From Hymenobacter sp. (GTDB lineage: Bacteria; Bacteroidota; Bacteroidia; Cytophagales; Hymenobacteraceae), in the NCBI GenBank assembly GCA_025362615.1, contig JANYFQ010000720.1:1-5071 (forward strand): a DNA stretch of 5,071 bases. The letters are read 5' to 3'. This document shows positions 1 to 5,071 of the stretch, piece by piece. How positions within the stretch are numbered: position 1 is the first letter of the stretch; each line of letters begins with the position of its first letter. The notes below the pieces were generated by a model. It did not search any database and was not told where the DNA came from. It saw only the letters and a program-made list of their open reading frames with translations. Position numbers and translations under genes: made by a program.

Positions 1-777
1 GAGCCGCTGCGCCGCAGCCTGCACAAGTCGGTGCTGTCGCTGTACGAGACGGGCGAGTTTTCGGGCCTCACCGAAGTCTTGTTCATCGAACGCTGCCTGC
101 ACCTGCTGCGGCCCGGCGGCCGGCTGGGGGTGGTGCTGCCCGAAGGCGTGCTCAACAACTCGGCCTTGCAGCGCATCCGCGAGTTTGTGGAGGGCCGCGC
201 CCTCCTGCTCAACATTACCAGCATTCCGCAAGACGTATTCATGGCCTCGGGGGCCACGGTGAAGCCCTCGCTGGTGTTCCTGAAAAAATTTACCGAAGCC
301 GAAGCCGCCGCCTACGCCGCCCTGCTGGCCCAGGAAGAGACCAAAGCCGCCGCCCACTACACCCCCCAAAAGCAGGCCCTGACCGCCGCCTACACCGCCG
401 ACCTGGAAGCCGCGCCCAAAGCCGAGTGGAAAGCCCGCCAGAAAACCCACAAGGAGCAGCTCGCCAAGCTCGACGCCCAGGAGCAAGCCGCCGTGCGCCA
501 GGCCGTGAAGGCCGGCTTCAACTACCCCGTGCCCATCGTGGAAGTGGAAAAGGCCGGCATCAGCAGCACCGGGGCCGTGATTGAAAACGAGCTGCTGCCC
601 CTGGCCGAAGAATTCACCGCCTACCGCCGCGCCCAAAAGTTGTGGGCCAACAAGTACGAACGGGCCGACTACTACCTCAAGCCCGACGGGCAGGGCGTGG
701 GCCGCCTGCTCTTTGGCGAAACCGCCGCCACCTACGGCGGCAAAGTGGTCACGGTGCCCACTTCGCAAACGGCGTAA
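1..777 (+). CDS. hsdM: Type I-like N6-adenine DNA methyltransferase subunit (HsdM), 5'-truncated by window edge
   Basis: The frame is open from base 1 to the TAA at 775, giving 258 C-terminal residues; the start and the SAM-binding and catalytic NPPF-type motifs must lie upstream. Residues 25-53 (LFIERCLHLLRPGG, then RLGVVLPEGVLNN) are the conserved strand-and-helix block that follows the catalytic motif in HsdM/N-6 DNA methylases. Residues 74-96 (SIPQDVFMASGATVKPSLVF, then LKK) match the late catalytic-domain block. Residues 98-170 are Ala/Lys/Glu-rich and probably form long helices. Residues 174-192 (NYPVPIVEVEKAGISSTGA) resemble a block I know from the C-terminal region of Bacteroidota HsdM homologues. 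The family methylates adenine in DNA as an M2S complex with HsdS, whose gene starts three bases downstream. The alternative is a type IIG-like or stand-alone methylase; the adjacent hsdS argues for type I. The GTG at position 31 is internal to the gene and not its start. Confidence 0.88.
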   Translation, partial: EPLRRSLHKSVLSLYETGEFSGLTEVLFIERCLHLLRPGGRLGVVLPEGVLNNSALQRIREFVEGRALLLNITSIPQDVFMASGATVKPSLVFLKKFTEAEAAAYAALLAQEETKAAAHYTPQKQALTAAYTADLEAAPKAEWKARQKTHKEQLAKLDAQEQAAVRQAVKAGFNYPVPIVEVEKAGISSTGAVIENELLPLAEEFTAYRRAQKLWANKYERADYYLKPDGQGVGRLLFGETAATYGGKVVTVPTSQTA

Positions 778-780
778 GGC

Positions 781-2175
781 ATGGCGGCACCTACCCAACC
801 GGCCCCGGCCCCCGGCCCGCGCTTCCAGTACATCAACTTCGCCGACCTCACCAACTGGAGCGTCCGCTTTGCCCTCGAAAACCGCTTCCACTACAACCCG
901 GCCTACCCGTTGCGGGCGCTGGGGTCGTTTTTGCAGCGCGTCAAAACCGAGGTCGTCATCCAGGACCAGACCACTTACCAGCGCGTGACGGTGCGGGTGA
1001 ACAACCGGGGCGTGGTGCCCCGCGACACCGAAGTAGGCCGCAACATCGGCACCAAGCGGCAGTTTCGGGTGGTGCCCGGCCAGTTTCTGGTGTCGCGCAT
1101 CGATGCCCGGCACGGCGCAATGGGCCTCGTGCCGCCCGAGCTGGCCGGGGCCGTTGTCACGGCCGACTTTCTGCCCTTCGCCATTGACACCGCCCAAATT
1201 GACCCGCATTTTCTGGTCCTCATCACCAGCACCCGCGAGTTCATTCGCCTGTGCCAGAATTGCAGCAGCGGCACCACCAACCGGCAGCGGCTCGACGGGC
1301 AAGTGTTTATGGATGCCAAAATCCCCCTGCCCACCCTGGACGAGCAGCGCCGGCTAGTGGCCGCCTACCACGCCAAAACCGAGCAGGCGCGGGCGCAGCG
1401 GGCAGAGGCGGCGGAACTTCTGAAATCAGTAAACGCCCTGGTGTTTGATAAACTAGGCTTAGAAGTTCAAGCGGAAGGAAAGCGCCGGAAAGGGTTTTAC
1501 TTTATTGATTTCAGCAAAATTCGGGAGTGGGGTTTCGAGAAAATAATGGGCGGACTTAATTACCATTCTTCCATCTGGCCTTCCGTTTCATTTGATGAAA
1601 TGCCCACATTGGTCAGCGCCGTTTATCGCGGCAAAAGCCCGGTGTACGACGACAAGTCGAAGGCCGTAATTATCAATCAAAAATGTGTGCGTTGGAACGA
1701 CATGGCAATGGAGTTTGCCAAATCGGTTTCTGAAACGTGGTTGGCAAAGGCCGATGCAGAATTAATGACGCGGCCCGGCGACATTCTGGTTAATTCGACC
1801 GGAGAGGGCACCATCGGGCGGGCGGCCCTTATCACCGAAAAAGCGGCGGGCTATTTATTCGACAGCCATGTATTGCTGGTGCGGGTTGACGAAACGCAGG
1901 TTAATGCTTCCCTTTTGGCAGAGATAATAAACAGCCCCCACGGCCAGAAGCAAATTGACGGACTCAAATCGGCGCAATCCACGAAGCAAACCGAATTAGG
2001 CGTTGGGAATTTGCGGCGGTTGCTGTTTCCCCTGCCTCCGTTGGATTTTCAGAATCAACTGGCGGCTCAAGTAGCAGCAATAAAACAAAGCAGTTCGACT
2101 CTTCGCGCCGCCGCCGACGCGCTGGACGCGGCGGCAGTGGCGGCGTTTGAAGAAGCGGCTTTCCAAGCGCCCTGA
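781..2175 (+). CDS. hsdS: Type I restriction-modification specificity subunit (HsdS), two target recognition domains
   Basis: This 464-residue protein is the usual size for a complete HsdS. The family recognises a bipartite DNA site and directs HsdM, and HsdR where present, to it. TRD1 spans about residues 18-185 and contains the typical core FLVSRIDARHGAMGLVPPEL (102-121) followed by TADF (127-130). It ends in IPLPTLDEQRRLV (181-193) and a helical spacer to about 228. TRD2 spans about 240-420 with PGDILVNSTGEGTIGRAAL (332-350) and SHVLLVRV (362-369). It ends in FPLPPLDFQNQLAAQV (416-431) and a second Ala-rich helix. The two PLPxLDxQ blocks are the expected internal repeat of an HsdS pseudo-dimer. 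The ATG at 781 follows the hsdM stop by three bases, with no visible ribosome binding site, which is normal for Bacteroidota and suggests translational coupling. The N-terminal dozen residues are Pro/Ala-rich and variable. The second half has clearly lower GC than the first. Confidence 0.93.
   Translation: MAAPTQPAPAPGPRFQYINFADLTNWSVRFALENRFHYNPAYPLRALGSFLQRVKTEVVIQDQTTYQRVTVRVNNRGVVPRDTEVGRNIGTKRQFRVVPGQFLVSRIDARHGAMGLVPPELAGAVVTADFLPFAIDTAQIDPHFLVLITSTREFIRLCQNCSSGTTNRQRLDGQVFMDAKIPLPTLDEQRRLVAAYHAKTEQARAQRAEAAELLKSVNALVFDKLGLEVQAEGKRRKGFYFIDFSKIREWGFEKIMGGLNYHSSIWPSVSFDEMPTLVSAVYRGKSPVYDDKSKAVIINQKCVRWNDMAMEFAKSVSETWLAKADAELMTRPGDILVNSTGEGTIGRAALITEKAAGYLFDSHVLLVRVDETQVNASLLAEIINSPHGQKQIDGLKSAQSTKQTELGVGNLRRLLFPLPPLDFQNQLAAQVAAIKQSSSTLRAAADALDAAAVAAFEEAAFQAP
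1421..2100 (+). other. Low-GC segment of hsdS covering TRD2, candidate exchanged specificity module
   Basis: Base composition changes inside hsdS. Hand counts give 37/60 G+C at 841-900 and 42/60 at 1081-1140 (TRD1). They give 23/60 at 1501-1560, 29/60 at 1561-1620 and 28/60 at 1681-1740 (TRD2), rising again to 34/60 at 1981-2040. The drop starts in the central conserved helix (codons near 214) and ends in the C-terminal helix. These are the two repeat regions through which type I TRDs are known to recombine. The reading frame is intact. The boundaries are estimated by eye, and selection on the protein sequence could account for part of the shift. Confidence 0.6.
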
Positions 2176-2190
2176 TTTCTGCTACTGGCC

Positions 2191-3276
2191 ATGCCCACCC
2201 GTCCGCGCACCGCTACCGAACCCGCCGCCACGCTGCCCTTATTTCCCACGTCGCCGCTGGCCCGTGCCCGGCAAGCGCGGCGGGCGGCGGGCGAGGCCCC
2301 GCGCCGGCGGCTGCCCAACATTGCGGCGGCCCTCAGCAGCAGCGGCACCGCGTTTATGCGCACGGCGCTGGAGTTTTTCAACCGCCCGATGCAGCCCGAG
2401 CGCCACGAAATAGCGGCGGTGCTGGCCGTGACGGCCTGGGAAAAGTTGATGAAGGCGTATTTGCATCGGCATACGCCGTTCAATATTTTCGTTGATTCAG
2501 GGCGCACCGTCACGTTTGACGAGTGCCGCAAGCGGGTGCGCCACTTTGTGCAACTCGGCGGCGGCGCAGCTTTTGAAGACGTGTTTGAGCATTTGGCCAC
2601 CATTGAAAGCTACCGCAATAAGTGTGTGCATTTTGTGGGGCAAGGCATGGACACGATTCTGCACGGCATTTTTGCCGAGAGTATTCTCAAGTTTGCGACG
2701 TTTTTAAAAACACATTTTGCCAAAGACCTGCTGCCGCCCAGCCATGTGGGGGTGCTGCCGTTGGGCTATAGTTTCCCGCTCACGGCGGCCGATTTTCTGA
2801 GCAAACAATCAGCCGCTGCTTCGGCCCCGCGCGAGGTGGTGGCATTTCTAGAGGCCATGCACCGGGCCGGTACCCGGCTGGCCAAGCTAGGCGTGGCCCC
2901 CGAACATTCCATTTTGGTTTCGTACCGGCTCGGACTGGTAAGTCAGAAAAACGCGGCGCGGGCCGATGATACATTGCGCGTGGACAACACCAATGCCGCC
3001 GCGCAGCCGTTGGCCGTGGTGCGCGAAGTGGACGAAAAAACATGGACTGCCTACTACTGTCTGCGCTACAACGACGTGTTGACCTTTGCCACCCAGCACT
3101 GCGTGAAGCGCGACCGGGCTTTTATTGAATTTCTAAAAAGCCTGCGAACCGATGCCGACGTATTTGCCGCCCGCCAGCACGACCCTGGTAACCCCAAGAG
3201 TTCTGCCACGCCGCGCTATTCCGAAAAAGTGAAAGCACGAATTTTGGACTGGCAGCAAGCGCGAACCATAAAATAG
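2191..3276 (+). CDS. DUF3644-family protein with a HEPN-type R-N-x3-H motif, putative defence effector
   Basis: This 361-residue protein has no signal peptide or membrane segment and is probably cytoplasmic. Residues 1-48 are Pro/Ala/Arg-rich and probably disordered. Residues 50-95 (for example ALEFFNRPM and VTAWEKLMKAYL) match the DUF3644 N-terminal signature of an all-helical domain in which a 'NAWE-LLKA' type helix is prominent. Residues 138-149 (IESYRNKCVHFV) hold R142-N143-x3-H147, the R-x4-H pattern of HEPN ribonucleases. Residues 186-270 and the ending DPGNPKSSATPRYSEKVKAR (331-350) also fit my memory of the family's C-terminal half. The molecular function is not established here; RNA cleavage or abortive infection is an inference from the motif and the R-M neighbourhood. 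The ATG at 2191 lies 15 bases after the hsdS stop and in the same frame; no Shine-Dalgarno is visible. A later start at M56 (2356) would cut into the conserved domain, so the upstream ATG is preferred. Confidence 0.82.
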   Translation: MPTRPRTATEPAATLPLFPTSPLARARQARRAAGEAPRRRLPNIAAALSSSGTAFMRTALEFFNRPMQPERHEIAAVLAVTAWEKLMKAYLHRHTPFNIFVDSGRTVTFDECRKRVRHFVQLGGGAAFEDVFEHLATIESYRNKCVHFVGQGMDTILHGIFAESILKFATFLKTHFAKDLLPPSHVGVLPLGYSFPLTAADFLSKQSAAASAPREVVAFLEAMHRAGTRLAKLGVAPEHSILVSYRLGLVSQKNAARADDTLRVDNTNAAAQPLAVVREVDEKTWTAYYCLRYNDVLTFATQHCVKRDRAFIEFLKSLRTDADVFAARQHDPGNPKSSATPRYSEKVKARILDWQQARTIK

Positions 3277-3436
3277 CGCTTTAGGAGCCAAGGAAGTATT
3301 CACGGCTTCAACCCCCGCCCCGTCGTAATTTCGCCCTTGCCCCCCGGCCCCGCGCCGCACTCCCCGCCGCCGGTGCCGCGTTTTGTTGCTTGTGAAGAAT
3401 AACCGTACCCGCCCGTCCCGTCGTCCGTCCTTGAAA
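3277..3436. other. Intergenic region between the defence locus and the TonB receptor gene
   Basis: This is 160 bases with no supported gene. The first 30 bases or so, after the TAG at 3274, are comparatively AT-rich; the rest is C-rich. I see no strong inverted repeat followed by a T-run, so a Rho-independent terminator for the upstream operon cannot be called. The promoter of the downstream receptor gene most likely lies here. No tRNA, integrase attachment repeat or other RNA gene is apparent. Confidence 0.7.
3307..3333 (+). promoter_or_regulatory. Weak Bacteroidota-type promoter candidate upstream of the TonB receptor
   Basis: TAATTTCG at 3326-3333 differs by one base from the Bacteroidota -7 consensus TAnnTTTG. 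A TTC at 3307-3309 sits 16 bases upstream in place of the -33 TTG, so both the triplet and the spacing are imperfect. Transcription would start about 90-100 bases before the ATG at 3437. This is a pattern match only. Confidence 0.22.
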
Positions 3437-5071
3437 ATGGCCCGCCCCGCCGCTGCCCTGGCGCTGCTGCTGCTGGCCGCCGCCCCGGCGGCGCAGGCCC
3501 AGAACCCGGCCCGCCCCGTCGCTCCAACGGCCGCTGCTGCCACCCTCACCGGCACCGTGCGCGATGCCGCCGGGCAGCCCCTGGAGCTGGTGTCGGTGAG
3601 CGTGGCGGGCCAGCCGGGCGGCACCAACACGGCCGCCGACGGCTCGTTTCGGCTGGCCGTGCCGGGCAGCGGGCGGGCCGTGCTGGTGCTGCGCCGCCTG
3701 GGCTACGTCCCCCTGCGCCAGCCCCTGACGCTGCCCGCCCCCGCGCCCCTGGCCCTGACGCTGCGCCCCGATGCCCGCGCCCTGAGCGCCGTGACGGTGC
3801 GGGGCCGCACCGACGCGGCCGACACCCGCGAGCAGGTCAGCATCACTCGCCTCGACCCGCGCGATGCCAAGATTTTGCCCTCGGCCTTCGGCGATTTCAA
3901 CGCCATCCTCAAAACACTGCCGGGGGTGGTGAGCAACTCCGAACTCAGCAGCACCTACAACGTGCGGGGCGGGAACTACGACGAAAACCTGGTCTATGTC
4001 AATGGGTTCGAAATTTACCGGCCCTTCCTCGTCACCACCGCCCAGCAGGAGGGGCTGAGCTTCATCAACCCCGACCTGGTGCGGAGCATCGAGTTCAGCG
4101 CCGGGGGCTGGCAGCCCAAGTACGGCGACAAGCTGGCCTCGGTGCTGGCCGTGGACTACAAAACGCCCGAGAAATTTGCCGCCTCGCTCACGGCCAGCCT
4201 CGTGGGCGGCGCGGCCCACGCCGAAGCCCGCTCGGCCAGCGGCCGGGCCAGCTACCTGGTGGGGCTGCGCTACAAAAACGCCCAGTACGTGCTCAATTCG
4301 CTGCGGCAGCAGCAGGGCGGCTACAACCCCACTTTTTACGACGCGCAGGCGTTCGTGACGCTTAATTTGGGCAAGAAAGACGACATCCAGCGCACCACGC
4401 TGGGCCTGCTGGGCGTGGTGGCCCACAACGATTTCCGCTTCAGCCCCGAAAGCGGCCAGGCCACCTTCAGCACCAGCACCAACCAGTTCACGCGCCTCTT
4501 CATCGGCTACGCCGGGCGCGAGCGGATGCAGTACGACGTCTACCAGGGCGGCCTGACGCTGAAGCACGACTTCTCGCGCAACTTCCAGGGCGAGCTGCTG
4601 GGGTCGGCCGTCCTCTCGCGCGAGTTCGAGTACCGCGACGTGGAGGCCGCCTACCGCCTGGCCGAAATCAACCGCGACCCCAGCTCCAAGGACTTCAACA
4701 AGCCCGTGCGCGAGCGCAGCATCGGCAGCGAGTTCAAGCACTCGCGCAACGCCCTCACGGCCCGTATTTTCACGGCCGAAGCGCGGGGGCGCTACCTGGC
4801 CGGGCCGCGCCACACGCTGCGCTTCGGGGCCAAAATCGGGACCGAAAAGATTGACGACCGGCTGGACGAATACAGCTTCGCCGACTCGGCCGATTTTGTG
4901 CCCGACGGCCGCCGCACCCGCCAGCTCGCCACCCTGGGCCTGCACAGCACCCGCACCCAGGGCTACGCGCAGGACACTTGGCAGCTCGATTCGCTGCGCA
5001 CGCTCACCTTCGGGGTGCGAGCGCACCATTGGACTACCAATGGCCAGCTTGTTATCAGCCCGCGGGTGCAG
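3437..5071 (+). CDS. TonB-dependent outer-membrane receptor with carboxypeptidase-regulatory-like domain, 3'-truncated by window edge
   Basis: The frame is open from ATG 3437 to the last base, giving 545 codons with no stop; related receptors are usually about 750-900 residues, so roughly the last third is missing. Residues 1-21 form a signal peptide (basic MAR, then an Ala/Leu-rich core ending AAQA before Q22). Residues 36-110 are a carboxypeptidase-regulatory-like beta-sandwich (LTGTVRDAAGQPLELVSVSV, then DGSFRL and LGYVPLRQPLTL). AVTVRG (118-123) is in the place of a TonB box. The plug is about 140-245, with LPGV (161-164), NVRGGNYDENLVYVNG (175-190) and SIEFSAGGWQPKYGDKLASV (217-236). From about 250 onward, alternating aromatic/polar strands fit the 22-strand barrel. 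The family imports bulky nutrients or metal chelates using energy from TonB-ExbBD. The substrate cannot be told from the sequence, and there is no sign of a SusD partner in the window. An in-frame GTG at 3392 could extend the N-terminus by 15 residues. Confidence 0.92.
   Translation, partial: MARPAAALALLLLAAAPAAQAQNPARPVAPTAAAATLTGTVRDAAGQPLELVSVSVAGQPGGTNTAADGSFRLAVPGSGRAVLVLRRLGYVPLRQPLTLPAPAPLALTLRPDARALSAVTVRGRTDAADTREQVSITRLDPRDAKILPSAFGDFNAILKTLPGVVSNSELSSTYNVRGGNYDENLVYVNGFEIYRPFLVTTAQQEGLSFINPDLVRSIEFSAGGWQPKYGDKLASVLAVDYKTPEKFAASLTASLVGGAAHAEARSASGRASYLVGLRYKNAQYVLNSLRQQQGGYNPTFYDAQAFVTLNLGKKDDIQRTTLGLLGVVAHNDFRFSPESGQATFSTSTNQFTRLFIGYAGRERMQYDVYQGGLTLKHDFSRNFQGELLGSAVLSREFEYRDVEAAYRLAEINRDPSSKDFNKPVRERSIGSEFKHSRNALTARIFTAEARGRYLAGPRHTLRFGAKIGTEKIDDRLDEYSFADSADFVPDGRRTRQLATLGLHSTRTQGYAQDTWQLDSLRTLTFGVRAHHWTTNGQLVISPRVQ

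Noticed and set aside
581..1187. Overlapping plus-strand open frames (581-988 and 642-1187) across the hsdM/hsdS junction.
   Set aside because: Their translations are Pro/Arg/Ser-rich, low-complexity shadows. The hsdM and hsdS frames carry the conserved family motifs over the same bases.
1321..2070. Repeated PLPxLDxQ coding blocks in hsdS (1321 onward and 2026 onward) as a possible DNA repeat.
   Set aside because: The similarity is at protein level and is the normal internal duplication of HsdS; the DNA has diverged too far to call a recent repeat.
2173..2193. hsdS and the DUF3644 gene share a reading frame, so readthrough of the TGA at 2173 would make an HsdS-DUF3644 fusion.
   Set aside because: There is no stop-codon context, slippery site or structure supporting readthrough, and an ATG follows at 2191. 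A shared frame arises by chance one time in three.
2067..2603. A minus-strand open frame of 178 codons across the hsdS/DUF3644 junction.
   Set aside because: It lies antisense to two well-supported genes and its translation has no recognisable domain.
3250..3345. Possible terminator hairpin after the DUF3644 gene.
   Set aside because: Only four-base complementary arms (such as GCGC at 3260 and again after the AT-rich stretch) could be found, with no following T-run.
3308..5029. A 573-codon open frame on the minus strand opposite the TonB receptor gene.
   Set aside because: The plus-strand frame has signal peptide, regulatory domain, plug and barrel motifs. The minus-strand translation is Gly/Ala/Val/His-rich without recognisable motifs, as expected opposite a GC-rich gene with G/C at third codon positions.

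Overview
The window is high-GC throughout (mostly above 60% by eye) and contains no recognisable Shine-Dalgarno sequences. It ends in an outer-membrane TonB-dependent receptor that carries an N-terminal carboxypeptidase-regulatory-like domain. That combination points to a GC-rich member of the Bacteroidota, with Hymenobacter or a close relative as my best guess. The genus is an inference from composition and gene style, not a database result.

Region 1 (1-3276) is a compact, co-directional defence locus. It starts with the C-terminal part of a type I-like N6-adenine DNA methylase (HsdM, cut by the left window edge). Three bases later comes a full-length specificity subunit (HsdS) with two target recognition domains. 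Fifteen bases after that comes a 361-residue protein that I assign to the DUF3644 family, which carries a HEPN-type R-N-x3-H motif. The tight spacing suggests one transcript. HsdM and HsdS would form the methyltransferase that marks self DNA. The DUF3644 protein is the unexplained partner and could be an RNA-cleaving, abortive-infection-like effector. No HsdR translocase/nuclease gene is visible, and none can lie directly downstream because the next gene is unrelated.

Region 2 (3277-3436) is a 160-base intergenic stretch with no gene. It holds at best a weak promoter-like sequence and no convincing terminator.

Region 3 (3437-5071, cut by the right edge) is the first 545 codons of a TonB-dependent receptor: signal peptide, carboxypeptidase-regulatory-like domain, plug, and the first part of the beta-barrel. 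It appears unrelated to the defence genes and probably marks the return to ordinary chromosome.

The two most interesting points are the HEPN-like DUF3644 protein in the place where an effector would sit, and a sharp drop in GC over the second target recognition domain of HsdS, which suggests a swapped specificity module.
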